NCBI RefSeq assembly: GCF_030864355.1 | Contig: NC_083397.1 | Span: 186,001 to 250,000, forward strand | Direction of reading: 5' to 3' | DNA length: 64,000 bases | Source of the DNA: Cutaneotrichosporon cavernicola | Taxonomy: Eukaryota; Basidiomycota; Tremellomycetes; Trichosporonales; Trichosporonaceae | In this document: one piece after another, positions 1-10,764 of the stretch | Layout of the letters: every line of letters begins with the position of its first letter | Position numbering within the stretch: position 1 is the first letter of the stretch | Notes under the pieces: model-generated | What the model was told of the DNA's origin: nothing | Database searches by the model: none | The model's input: the letters and a program-made list of their open reading frames with translations, nothing else | Translations under genes and position numbers: made by a program

Positions 1-194
1 GGAATTGAGGAAGGCTTTGTTCTGCGATGTACTGCGCCTCGGCCATATCTCTAGGGCTTGGCTGTTTGGTTCCGTGCCTCCAACTGGCCCTCTGCCCCAC
101 TCTGCACTCCTCCACTGCGTGGCCTCTCTCATCCCACTGAGCAGAAAACTGGTAGAACGAGAACGAGCACACCATGCAGTACATCTAGCTAGCA
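1..194. other. left edge, nothing recognised
   Basis: Short 3' flank of the minus-strand hydrolase gene; no feature seen. Confidence 0.4.
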
Positions 195-1331
195 CTAAGC
201 ACTAAGACCCCAGCGCCAGAACCACTCGCTCGCGCGCCTCAGCATCTCTGGCGTACACACATGACCCCTTCCCTCCTGAACGAACACCTCGACGTCGCCT
301 GCCGGTGCGGCCGACTGGATCTCGGCAATTTTGGCGCTGCCGTAGCGGTACGACACGAGTTGGTCCTCTGCGCCGTGGATCGAGAGGATCTTCTTGCCTT
401 GGTACGCGTTGGGCTGCGCGGGCGCCGAGATGAGCGGCACGAGCGACTTCGGGTAAGTGGGTGGTCCCCACGAGAGGCCAGACTGCACGGCGCGCGCGCC
501 GAGGTACGTGGCAAAGGCCTCGAAGGGGAGGCCGATGATTGGGGCTGCGATGGTGATGCGGGGGTCTGGTGTTAGTTGAGTGAAGGTAAAGGGTTAGGGC
601 GCACTCACCCTCACGAAGCATGCGCCATACGCTGTTACCGCCGAGCGAGATACCGGTCGCCATCCACTCGACGACCTTGCGCTCCCCGTTGGGCCAGAGG
701 TACGGCTCCAGGAAGCGGATGACAAAGTCGTGGTCCTGGCATGCGCCGTCTGGAGTGTGAGAGGGGGGTGAGCGAATGAGAAACGTGGCGGTGAATAGGT
801 CGAGGAGAGTGTCAGCATAGCGCTCTTCCACCACCATCCGCACTCACATACAGTCGCCGCCATATCGACGAAATGATGTGGGTTCTTGTCATACGCCAAA
901 TTCGTCTTCTTGTGCCGCAGCCGCTCCCCGTGGTTCCGGTGGTCCAACGTAATAACCAACAGATCGCGCGTCCGCCGGCGTCCACTCTCCGCAGCGAGGC
1001 GGGATACTTCGCCTAGCATGCCGCGCGCAAAGGGCTCCATGTCCCGCGCCTTGTTGCAGCGTCCGTGCGATGCGATCTGTGTGAGTCACTGGACTCTCCC
1101 GGGTTTAGATTTAAGACCCAAGCAACGGCCTGCTTGCGTCCAGCTCAACCCCTTGCCTCCACTCCAACTCACCACTACCCCGACAGGCAGGTTGCTGCCG
1201 GCAATCTCATCGAGACCCCAGATATGCACGTCGAGGTCAACAAGCGCAAGAGTTGTTCGCGACGCATGCTTGTGGCCAAGGTCGAGGGCGGGATAGTCCA
1301 TGACGTGTGCTGTTGGGTCGACTGGAGGCAT
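195..1331 (-). CDS. alpha/beta hydrolase, spliced
   Basis: Probable serine hydrolase of the alpha/beta-hydrolase fold; the substrate cannot be told. Reading leftwards, the start ATG at 1331 opens an exon encoding MPPVDPTAHVMDYPALDL. Further exons lie at about 1074-860 (contains LVITLDHRNHGERL, a typical strand followed by an oxyanion-type turn), about 840-610 (contains the nucleophile elbow GISLGGNS, GxSxG) and about 560-195 (contains HGAEDQLV with the likely acid Asp, then GRGHVCT with the likely catalytic His). All three triad regions are therefore present in the right order. Introns are about 50-90 nt with GTGAG donors. The reading frame changes at each junction, so the exact splice points are inferred. 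The protein ends in a WFWRWGLSA tail. No signal peptide is visible, so a cytosolic enzyme is the simplest reading. Confidence 0.8.
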
Positions 1332-1579
1332 AGTCGAGTTGATCTGGTTGGGTTGGATGGGGTGGCCTGGTGTCCTCTGGGGTGGGGAACATAAATCACA
1401 ATCTGTCCCGGACATAACCGGATTCCGGCAAGCTCGTAAGCTTGGGCCGAAAAGCCCACTCATAAAATCAAAGGGCAAAGGGCCTACGTTCACCTTCTCC
1501 AGGCGAGCCAGCCGCGTTCGCGCACTCTAATAGCAGATTACTATGCATGTAGTGTCAATGAATAACGAGATATACCCTA

Positions 1580-4500
1580 CTACAAGCTGCTCTCGGACAG
1601 CGGCAAGGGTCCGCGAGCCTGGATCTTCTCGAGCGCGGCGACGGTGCGCTTGAGCGTCAGGATTGCGCCCATCGACAGGCGGCCAATCGCGTCTGCATTC
1701 CACATCTCCTCCATCTCGTCCTCGTTGTCGTCGTCCACGTGGCCCTGTGCAATGAGGCGCTGTGCGTGGTCGATGACGCTCGCCAGACGCCCTTTGGTAA
1801 AGTAGGCGTGCGTGAGCTCGGCCTCGAAGCCAGCAGGCGGACGGTCTAACGCGGTGCGCACAAAGCTGCGCGAGAGCACGTACGCCTTTTCGCTATACAG
1901 GCGACTGTTGACGCGTCCTTCGCGCGAACCCTCGAGCTTGGCAAAGGCCGGCTCGCAGTGGTACGGCGAGCGAACGAGCACAAGGCCCGATATAGACACA
2001 AAGACCTGGAGCAGCGAGCTCTTGGTTGGGCTCCAGCTCTCACTCTTGTCGCCAGCCCATGTCCCGAGGACCGATAAGCACACCTTGCCCTCCTCGTACA
2101 GGTTCGGATTACATCTTCCGAGGCCGTTCGTGTGGCTGTGGAAGTAGACCTGTGGAGGCTCGTTTGGGAACTTTGTTGGGTTGAGGTACAGATCAAAGAC
2201 GAAGGGCGCATCTGCGTATGGAGTGCCCTCTGGGCCGATGATGAGGACGCGCATCAGATCCGTGCGGTCCTCGTACGTCCGCACGAGAATGTTCTCGGGC
2301 AGCGACGTCGACAGCGTGCGGTGCTCCTTACGCAGCCGAGAGTGGAATGCCTTGGACGACGGTGGGAGCACCGGCTCGTTGTAATAGTGATGTTCCGCTG
2401 GCGCAGTCTCGAGGATGTCGAAGCGCAGCCATTTCGAGCCTTCCGCCAAGCTCTGGCGGAAGGGGACGGAAGCAGGCGCAGTTGAGGGGCCGGCGGTGGA
2501 CTGGTTGGAGATCTCAGCGGGCTTTGGCGTTGCGCTCGGCTCCGGAGGTGCCGGTGTCGCCTCGTCATCCGACTCGTCGTCCGACTCGTCTTCATCCATG
2601 CCCATGTCGACTGCCTCACGGTCCACCGAGCTGTTCCCGTCCGTGCCGTCAATGTCCATGTCGTCCTCGTCCCCCCAAGTGCCAAAGTCCTCGGGGATAT
2701 CATATTGATCCCCGTCGACCCGGGTGGACTCCTCGTCCACGCCCTCCTCCCCGACCGTCTCCCACGACTTATCGGACATGGCGTCCGTGTAATCCGAGTA
2801 TTCGTCCCCAAACTCGTCGCCGGGGAACGGGCCTTCGGGTTCGTTCAAAACAATCACCTTCTTGATGTCAACACGCCTGAGCTCGCCAGAATAGACCTCG
2901 ACGCTGATACTGCCATCGAGGTGCATGTCGGCGACCTCGCCCCACCACTGGATGGCGTTAGGATTGCCTTTTGGTAACGACGAGCCAAGCTTGTCTGGTG
3001 AGCCGCCGTGTTCCAAGCCCAGGCTGTGGAGAACCGCCCTGAAGCCTTCACGTCCGTCATCGGGGGGATCGACTTGGCCAAGTGAGGGGACCTCTGGCAC
3101 GTCGGCGCCGTTGTCTTCGCAGAATAGAACAATCTGCCCCAGGCCGACTCCATAGTTGACGCGGCCAAAGCCGCCAGTATCGAGCTCCAGCACCGAAACA
3201 GTCTCCTTCTCATTTGTGTCCAAAAGCAGGACCTCGGCAATGCGCTGCTTCGGGTTGTATGTCTGCACGACTGCCGGTCGCCTCTCGCCCGAATCACTGC
3301 GCCACACTAACGCTTCTCCTGGCCACGCCTCGTAACTGTTGTCAGCTCTGTGCAATTGCCTCGGTTCACTCATCGACATTGCGGTACGGCACAAAGCCAG
3401 ACGAGAACTCCTCCGTTTCAGTGCCATCCTGCCACCGAAGCTGAAGCTTGGTACGGTTCTGAACGACCTTGTAAACACGGAGAGGGAATGTGTTCTTGAG
3501 GTGGTAGGTCGAGTGGACGCCAAACGCATCCTCGTCAGCCGGGTCGCGGAACGTGACAGTTGTGTTCAGCGGCGGCGACTGATGCCTCATCGCCTCAAAG
3601 TGGGTGAGCTTTTCAATCTCGTCCCCGCACCAAAACTTCTGGGGCTCGGGATGCTTGTCATGTTCAGAGACCGGCAGCTGCTGTCAGCTAGAGGACGAGC
3701 ACCAGCTCACAGTCTGGTTAATAGCGTTCCACACCACATAGACGATCAAAGGAAGGACTCGGATTACGCGGTCCGAGTTGATGTCGGCAGCGGGCGGGAA
3801 CTGGCCGAACTGGGCCATGAACTCGGCGCCTTCGGGTAGCACCTCGCTCGCGTAACGCCCCGTCTCCAGTAGCCCACCCATCTCCGCTATGCGGTACGCC
3901 GTTCCGTCGGTCGCCTCCATCAGTCCGTCCTCGAACACCTCCTCGACGGTTCCGATCCACTCGTTGTACACGACCTTGTCCTTGGCCTCGATCCGCACAG
4001 CGTTCCGCAGCTTGTCCCACGATGCCCACTGCGATAGGCGCTCTCCCGAGATGACGTGCTCAATGAGGCACTCAGTCTGCACGTCGACGACCAGAGCGCT
4101 CTCCGCGTCCATTAGGGAGTGTTTGACAAAGTCACCTTTAAGGAATGCGCGCTCGAAGAGCTCAAGATCGAGCTCCGATGCGACCTCAAGGGCGCCGTTC
4201 AAGACATTGCTGGGGTCAGCTGAGCTCGAAGATTGGTCAGCGGAACGACAACGTTGAATAGGAGTATGGGAAGACTTTGTGAAGAGCAACATGAGATGCG
4301 ACAACAGCAAAAGGCTGCTAGTGGGTGGCGATAGAGTGTCCGATAGGCGTCGCAGGTATGCCGGGATCGGCAGAACGCGCCACCCAACTGACAGGGCAAT
4401 GTCCTTGCCGGGAACCGCGTCACTCGAGCACTCCGCCCCGCCGTGCAAAGGAGCACAAAGTCGGCCGCATTACAGCATGCACGCCGCGCCAAACCGCATG

Positions 4501-4919
4501 TCGCCACACCTCGGCCTTGGTCTCTGGTGACCTGTCCCTTCATCTGCCACTGGTCAGACCTACCTAATCATCACCTCGCCGCGCACAAGCGACTGCAAGT
4601 CCCCAAAGGCGGGATCTGGGGGCGCGTCCTCGTCAGCCCATCCGCGCTGGTGTCAGAGTTCCGTGCGGGACACCCCCCGCCACCGTGCCTGAGCAACCAG
4701 GCCGTCTCCTCGTCTCCGGCTTCCCTCGGGCACTCACCACGACCTTGCCGCGGTATGATGGTTCGGTCTTCTTGGTCACGACGTCACCGTGGAAGAACTG
4801 GAGTCAGCCACTGTGACAGGCAGAGCGTGACCGCGCGCCAGCGGCCCAGACGACGAGGGAAGACACACGTTTGATGTAAAGTCTTTGGGGAGACCCGGGA
4901 GGGAACGTGTTGGTGGCAT
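1580..4919 (-). CDS. UBE2O: UBE2O-like E2 ubiquitin-conjugating enzyme
   Basis: Large E2 (or hybrid E2/E3) ubiquitin-conjugating enzyme. The main exon (1580 to about 3340) carries the C-terminal UBC fold: PEGTPYADAPFVFDLYL, then the HSHTNGLGRCNPNLYE insert typical of the UBE2O subfamily, then KVCLSVLGTW with the active-site Cys, followed by the long C-terminal helix. Upstream lies an acidic low-complexity stretch (DEDESDDESDDE) and repeated beta-rich segments (VVYNEWIGTVEEV, and VRVYKVVQNRTKLQLRWQDG) like the conserved regions of UBE2O. Small 5' exons spliced from about 4919 (MPPTRSLPGLPKDFTSN), 4800-4735 (FFHGDVVTKKTEPSYRGKVV) and 4630-4560 (DPAFGDLQSLVRGEVMI) complete the N-terminus. About 1,000 residues are predicted, somewhat shorter than the human protein. 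Human UBE2O acts in quality control of unassembled proteins; the fungal role is not defined here. Confidence 0.85.
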
Positions 4920-5246
4920 TGCTGTGTGATACCGGCCAACAGAGAGGTGAAGAGGAGGGAATGTTGATGAGATTGTCGATTGTCTTGGGTCATGAATTGT
5001 CTTGGGTTGGCGCGATTAGTTGCTCATGGCTTGAAATCCCAGCCAGCGGAAACAGCGGAACCAAATTCAACACTCCATGTAGCATATAGGTGTCCGTCAT
5101 CCCCCCCCCTCTACAAGAGTCGCACATAATCAATGCCACATCAAAAGTTCATTGCCATGGTAGAAGTCTGCGGAGACTGTTTGGTATTGTCTATGAATGC
5201 TACTGGTACAAGCACATTATCCCGGGATGTAGATTATGACTAGAAG
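4920..5246. other. intergenic, UBE2O 5' side
   Basis: No gene seen. It holds the upstream region of the UBE2O-like gene and the 3' flank of the protease gene at 5247. A C9-10 tract lies near 5101-5110. Confidence 0.5.
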
Positions 5247-6983
5247 TTAGACTAGGGTCGAAGCGACAATGCCAAGGGCGAGCAGAGCGCTGCTGGCAGT
5301 GACGGATGCTGCGGCAGACTTGATCGCGCCGCCACCGCTAGTGTTGACCTGGACAGGGCCACCAGTCGAGCCGGACTTGCCGTTGTTGACAACATTCGGC
5401 GCGAGCGACGCAAAGCCAATCTGCGGCTCAGGAGCCATGCGGAACGCCGTGTAATAGTTCTTCATGAACGCAGCACCGAGTAGCCACGGGCCGGGGCCAA
5501 TGTTGGACAGGCAGTAGCGCGTGTCCCTTGCGAGGGAGCCACGGAGGATGTCGGCGGTCTGGATTGGGTACTCCATCCCACCAAAGAAGAATGACGCGGT
5601 GGCGGTGGTGTTGCACGGGATGACCCAGGTGCCGTCGTTGTTTGGCTCCTGGGCACCAGGGATCTGGGCGTGGAACGCGCGCACAGCGGCGTCAGGCATC
5701 ATGATAGCGGTCGAGCCAGTGTCGATAACAGTAGGAGCGAGCTTGGCGTTGAACTTTTTGCCGTTGGCCGAGAAACCCTCGAGGGGGAGCTGCCACCAAT
5801 AAGTCGTGTTGGCGGGCATGTAGTTAACCTGGCCGGTAAAGAGCTGCTTGTTGAGGCCACCCAGGGTGAGAATGCCACCGTTGGGTTCTCTGGACTCGGT
5901 CAGACTGCTGCTGAGGACGTAGTTTGAAGGGTCGGTGTTGATGCGCTCGAGGAAGACGCCGAACTGCTTGTCCTCCCAGACGTTCTCGGCGGTTGTGACC
6001 CAGAAGGGGGGTGGAGCTTTCATCGCTGGGCCGTTGGGGCCCTGCAACGAGATGGAGGGCACGCCAAGGCCCATGATGCCCGACAGCCTCGAGCTCATGT
6101 ACTGGCCCACGGTTCCTCGCTGGACAAGGGCTGTGGGGTCAGCTTGTGGAAAGCGCATTATGTCTTGGCGGCCACCCGCATATAGTGGGGCTCAGGGGTG
6201 CGAGTGGAGCCAGAGCCAGACGGTCCCGAACTCACCAATCGGCTGGTCGTTAACATAGTAGCCGCCCATCTCGACTCGGTCGAGTGCCCAGATACCAGAC
6301 GCCTCGCCGGTCCCATATGACTCGTACATGGGGGTGCTAGTCGGCTGGAATGTGGACGAGCGCGAGTCAACGAAAACCGGGTGACCCTCGCAGCCGGAGC
6401 ACGACTCGTCGAACAGCACAAAATCCTGTGAACCCGTGTCTGCGACGACGAGGAAATTCTGGGGCGGTGTGCCGACGTTGACGGGGGTGGCGTATCCCTG
6501 GTCGCGGTTGTAGTTGATGAGGCTGGGGTTAGCGTGTGTGTGGGGTGACGATGTCAAAGGAAGGTATATGGAACATGACATGCGCCTTGTTCCCTCTACT
6601 CACGTAATATCACCCTCCTGTGTTGCGGCGGTCGAGCTCCCGCCCTGGGCTTGGCTACCCGGGTTGTCGTTGGACGAGACGGGGACGTCGGAAGAGTCCT
6701 GCGGCCCGACCTGACGACGACGGCGGCGGTCCGATTCTTCGACAAACTCGAGGTCGCGCTTGAGGTGGGCGTGTCCCTCTGCGTCAAGTGCCCTGGAAAA
6801 GCGAATACGATTGGTGATCATCTCGTCACGAGCAAAAGCGGCGCGGACGGCGGGGTTGGGGTGGTTTGCGCGATGACTGATGGGTTGGAGGTGGAGATCG
6901 ACAGGTGCGTTGGGCTGGTTGAAGCGCTCCTCGAGGGGTGCTGCGACCACGCCCAAGGCGGATAAGAGTAGGGTTGGGAGCAT
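5247..6983 (-). CDS. pepsin-like aspartic protease 1, GPI-type
   Basis: Secreted-pathway aspartic endopeptidase (MEROPS A1 fold). Three exons: 6983-6604, 6522-6236, 6130-5247, giving about 516 residues. Exon 1 encodes a signal peptide (MLPTLLLSALGVVAAP) and a propeptide ending in the basic run SDRRRRRQV, a likely processing site. Exon 2 carries the first active-site motif (VVADTGSQDFVLFD) after VGTPPQNF. Exon 3 carries the second (TVIDTGSTAIMMP) and the terminal GPWLLGAAFMKNYYTAF strand. The C-terminus has a Ser/Gly-rich stretch and then a hydrophobic tail (SALLALGIVASTLV) that looks like a GPI-attachment signal, so a wall- or membrane-anchored (yapsin-like) enzyme is likely. The first intron is phase 2 and sits just before the mature N-terminal strand, as in three neighbouring proteases. 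Confidence 0.9.
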
Positions 6984-7090
6984 GGTGACTTGATGGGTGG
7001 TGCTGAGAAGGGGATGTGATCAAGCGAGAATGTGGGGGGTGTGATGGGTCGTTGCGAATGCGTCAAGGTACGGGAGTGGTGTATGCAAAG

Positions 7091-7180
7091 GGGACGGGGG
7101 GCGGGGGGTGGGGGGTGGGGGGTGGTGGGTTGGTGGGGGGGGGGGGGTGGTGGGTTGGTGGGGGGGGGGGGGGGGGGGGT
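7091..7180. repeat. poly-G / GGGT-rich tract
   Basis: Two long G runs separated by GGTGGGTTGGTG units, with shorter GGGG blocks before them. The tract can form G-quadruplexes on the plus strand. It lies just over 100 nt upstream of the minus-strand protease start at 6983. Confidence 0.8.
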
Positions 7181-8040
7181 ATCCCTTGTGCACGATTGAA
7201 GGTAGTCAAGGCAGTAATGAATGCAAATGTGCAACGATGTAAAGAGAGAAGAGTTGAAGAGATGAAGAGAGCGAGAGAGAGAGAGAGAGTGATGAAGAGT
7301 CGAGGTGGTTGGATTTGGGCCCCAGGAAAGTGAAGAGCTGTGCCAAGAATGAGCGGCAACCGCGGAATTGCATCTATCCCTTCCGTTGCGATCATCAGAG
7401 GCGATGTCCCCACTCCACATGGTTCCCCTTTCGCTTCTCGCTTCTCTTGTCATTCTATCACACCGGATTACTTTGCATTCCACTACAAAAGTTGACTTGA
7501 AATACAGAGTTGTATTGTCCCGTCCAACACACTGCTTTTGTTTACCAACTTGACCCTCACAGGATGACAGGATCACGGCGGTATGGCAAGCTTACGACTT
7601 CAACTGGGCAAGATATTCTAACCGAACTTTAGGTAATCAGCTACCCTACAAGGCCGCAGACACCACGCGTGCGTGCTAAACACCCTCCACCCTACCACAT
7701 TCCACCTCGGCCAGATCGCGCCAGACAGGCTTTCGAGACTAATTATCTTGTACAAAGTTACAAAGGCAAGGGGTTTCAGGCACCCGCAGCAACACAACAC
7801 ACTAAAGCAATTCAAATGCGTCCTCGATATCATCTGTTGATCTGACGACCATCAACAAGTTGACAAGTTGACAACTTAACTTGACATTCATCTTGGATCT
7901 TGAAGCAAATCGTCACATGTTGAACCACGTGTTACAAAACAACACCTCTGGCATGCCAGGGACAGCCGCGTCGGTTGGGTCTTCGGATCTCGGGGGATGC
8001 AGAAGCATCGCCTTTATCCATTCCAGCAATCTCGTTCTCC

Positions 8041-8078
8041 CAAGATCTCCCAAGATCTCCCAAGATCTCCCAAGATCT
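8041..8078. repeat. 10-bp tandem repeat CAAGATCTCC
   Basis: Nearly four perfect copies of CAAGATCTCC. Each unit contains the palindrome AGATCT. The array is about 370 nt upstream of the gene at 8446. Confidence 0.85.
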
Positions 8079-8445
8079 AGGATCTAGGACGAACCGGATC
8101 GCTCTTCGCTTCAGCACCGCAACACAGTCAGCAATTCAGCAAACGACAGCTCCGCGGGTTTGTATCGTCTCTATCTGGCCACTCCACTCGGTTGACAATT
8201 GACCCGAGCTTGACCCGAGCACTCAAGCTCGTGCACGTTCCGTCCCACGCATTGTACGTTTACAACGCGCTTCTGATGCTTCCTGCTATGACGGGTTAGG
8301 TCTCGCCCCCGGTCTGGGCAGGTCGACGCCACCACCGCCCCAGCTGGGGCCGTGGGGCCGTGGGGACTGGGCGGCCCCTGCGCACCGCCCTCAGTCTTAA
8401 GTGTGACTCCCTCCTCTCGCTTCACCTCCCATCCCACCAACACAA

Positions 8446-9468
8446 ATGGAACCAGCCCCGGCGTCGTACTTTGCCAAAGAGCTGGCCGTGGCCCTCGCCA
8501 CTGCCCCCGAGCCACATTCAGAAGAGGAGGCAGCGCTGTGGTCGCACATCGTCCTGGGCGCCCGTCTCGAGGAGCGCCTCGTCACCGAAATACGTACCCC
8601 GACCGCACCCCACACCCTCCTCCCTTATCCTGGAGGCTCGGCTCCCTTTGATGCCGCCAACCTTTCCAACCAGGAGGAGGAGGACGACTTGGAGCGCATC
8701 AAGATTCTCGGCCGCGTCGGGCCCAGCATCAAGGCTATCGACTTGGTCGCCGACGTGCCAGACACTCACCTCCTCCTCACCCTCGAGCCGCGCGTTGTTC
8801 GCCGCTCCCTTCCCATCTTCTTCCCATGGACGCCAGACGTGTTGGTCGACTTTGCGGACCTGCACACCCTCGAACCGTTGTTTGGTGCGTTGATGGCACT
8901 GGATCCACCCATGGCCCGTCGCTGCTCGCAACACATTGTGCACGTCAGCGACCTACTCCCCCTTGAAGGGAACAAGAATGATTATGGCCTGCAGGTTCTC
9001 GGACTGCTCTGCGCCACTCGGGCGCAGAATCTCGATCTCGTTCTGCACGGTGATCCGGTCAGACCCGAGCAAGAGTCAAAGTGGGCAGATGCTTTCGTTG
9101 GCTTCATGGTACGGCTCGCCGAACTCCTAGACGAGATGGATATTTCCGTTATCGGACTCGAGCTCCTCTTCCCAGGACCAGGACCCGAGGGCAACCACTC
9201 GGCCCTAACAGACCAGGATTTGAAGAATCACATTGCTGAGGTGAAGAGGAAGGCTAGCGAAATCGGTGTGGACGTGCCCCGTGACGGGTTTGCAAGGTTG
9301 CACTTCCTGACTGTAGACGAGTGGCTGGACAAGAGGGGGATTGATGACGAAATGGCTCAACTGTGCTTTGTGCGGCCGCAGTACGACCAGCCCCTGGCGG
9401 AGGTGTTGTATCTGCAGAGCCTGTATCAGATGGCGGGCGTGAGTCCTTATGAGACGGTGCCAGAGTAG
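8446..9468 (+). CDS. uncharacterised single-exon protein, 340 aa
   Basis: I do not recognise this protein. The frame is open for 340 codons with no intron signal needed. It starts at MEPAPASYFAKELAVALA. The N-terminal 90 residues are Glu/Ala rich with a short acidic run (QEEEDDLERI). The middle is made of alternating hydrophobic and charged segments resembling leucine-rich or F-box-associated folds (ADLHTLEPLFGALMALD; RLAELLDEMDISVIGLELLF). The C-terminus has RLHFLTVDEWLDKRGIDDE. No signal peptide or membrane segment is seen. The general make-up resembles lineage-specific fungal F-box-type proteins such as the one at 29959, but no F-box is visible. Expression is inferred only from the long open frame and amino-acid composition. 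Confidence 0.7.
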   Translation: MEPAPASYFAKELAVALATAPEPHSEEEAALWSHIVLGARLEERLVTEIRTPTAPHTLLPYPGGSAPFDAANLSNQEEEDDLERIKILGRVGPSIKAIDLVADVPDTHLLLTLEPRVVRRSLPIFFPWTPDVLVDFADLHTLEPLFGALMALDPPMARRCSQHIVHVSDLLPLEGNKNDYGLQVLGLLCATRAQNLDLVLHGDPVRPEQESKWADAFVGFMVRLAELLDEMDISVIGLELLFPGPGPEGNHSALTDQDLKNHIAEVKRKASEIGVDVPRDGFARLHFLTVDEWLDKRGIDDEMAQLCFVRPQYDQPLAEVLYLQSLYQMAGVSPYETVPE

Positions 9469-9848
9469 ATGCATACGCTGTGCTCAAGAGGCAATTTCCA
9501 AGCTGTATAGTGAAGCAATAGAGCGGAGCTAATTTCTGTTGCTAATGAATCTTTGGAGTGGGGCAGTTGAACCCATCCCACGCACCTCCCCTGAGCCGGC
9601 CCCAACTAGCGACCCAAGACAGGAATACAAATTGGAGCGCGTGTACAGAGTGGGCAGAGAATCTCTCCAACATGGTAAATCCGCACCGGCCAGATCTCTC
9701 GGCAGCTGCCATTCAACTAGTTCAACGTCAGGAGAGGGCTAACCGCAGGCGTCGAACCGTGTCCGGTGCGGGATTGAGGATTGGAGATGAGATGGTGCTC
9801 GGGCATTGCAGTTGTCCTCTGAGGATGTGGGCGGAAGTGAAGTGAGAT

Positions 9849-9954
9849 GGGCAGATGAAGAAAGTTGGGCAGATGAAGAAAGTTGGGCAGGCGAAGAAAG
9901 CTGGGCAGGTGAAGAATGCTGGGCAGGCGAGAAAGTTGGGCAAGAGAGTTATAG
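9849..9954. repeat. 18-bp minisatellite GGGCAGATGAAGAAAGTT
   Basis: Five slightly diverged copies start at about 9849, 9867, 9885, 9903 and 9921, with a partial copy from 9938. They differ mainly at ATG/GCG/GTG positions inside the unit. Confidence 0.8.
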
Positions 9955-10452
9955 ACGCCACATTCCATTCCAGTGGAATATGAGCCACATCCAATCAGTT
10001 GACTCTGTCGCTCCCAGGACACAGCGTGCGAGCAACAAGCCGAGTAGCCGATCAGTCGAGGCGTCGAGCACGTGCCCAACGTGATCGCAACATAACATAT
10101 CGTCATCTTCTTCAGCTTCTCGAAACGCGAAACTGGCCTGTGCGTTCAGAGTGCCGCCTGGCAACTTTGGCAATCCGCGCCGACATCACCCTCTGCCTGT
10201 GCTTCTGCTCTGCTTGTGCTTCAGAGCCCTCGTGACGTATACACTCGAGCACTCTCAACAGGCACGGGCCTGGAACACGCACTCATGCATGCCTCTACTT
10301 TGCTATGCTTGCATAATGCATCGAGCCTGCGAGGTGGATTAATTGAATGGTTAGATCCAGGCACGGCATAGATCCAGTACGTCGCGTTATTATCCCGGTT
10401 TATTCCCGCCATTTATCTCCAGTGGCTTGGTTTCAATAATTTCGGCCATTCC

Positions 10453-10476
10453 CCCGGTGGACCGTGTACCACCGGG
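10453..10476. promoter_or_regulatory. inverted repeat CCCGGTGG-N8-CCACCGGG
   Basis: Perfect 8-bp arms around an 8-nt spacer. The CGG/CCG triplets in inverted orientation are of the type bound by dimeric Zn2Cys6 regulators. The position, about 290 nt before the permease ATG, fits an upstream activating site, but binding is inference. Confidence 0.35.
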
Positions 10477-10764
10477 CCATGTTATTGATCGCGACGGCGC
10501 ACGCCATCGCTCCCGCGCTCAACCAGCGCACAGTAGAGCCAGATGATGCCATACGTACAGGGATGGAGTGGGACTCCGCACATTGCGGCGGACTCCTGAC
10601 CAGCGTCTGGAAATGGTTGGACGACGGCGCCGAGTTCCAGGGTCTGCACGCCGCAAACCCTCTTCCTCCACAGCGCCGTTGTCATTCCCGCGGGAGGTAG
10701 GCCCATCGCGCAATGCGATGGCGCCAGACATGGCGGTGGAAAATGCAAGTTTGACTGACTCACA

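Larger units (their letters stand above)
6984..8445. other. intergenic divergent promoter region
   Basis: No gene recognised. This is the shared upstream region of the minus-strand protease and the plus-strand gene at 8446. It contains long G-rich homopolymers (about 7091-7180), a GA dinucleotide run (about 7270-7290) and a short tandem repeat at 8041-8078. Open frames here are repetitive low-complexity translations. Confidence 0.5.
9469..10764. other. intergenic, permease upstream region
   Basis: No gene recognised. It holds an 18-bp minisatellite (9849-9938) and a perfect inverted repeat at 10453-10476 about 290 nt upstream of the permease start. Confidence 0.5.

Noticed and set aside
202..843. 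213-codon minus-strand frame in the hydrolase gene
   Set aside because: Part of it is true exon (GISLGGNS region), but the Arg-rich 3' part is out of frame with the last exon; it was replaced by the spliced model.
6818..7576. 252-codon minus-strand frame with Pro runs upstream of protease 1
   Set aside because: It reads through the poly-G/C and GA tracts, lacks any domain, and overlaps the protease signal-peptide exon in another frame.
8041..8078. 10-bp direct repeats considered as a CRISPR-like array
   Set aside because: Units are contiguous without spacers, and the window is eukaryotic.
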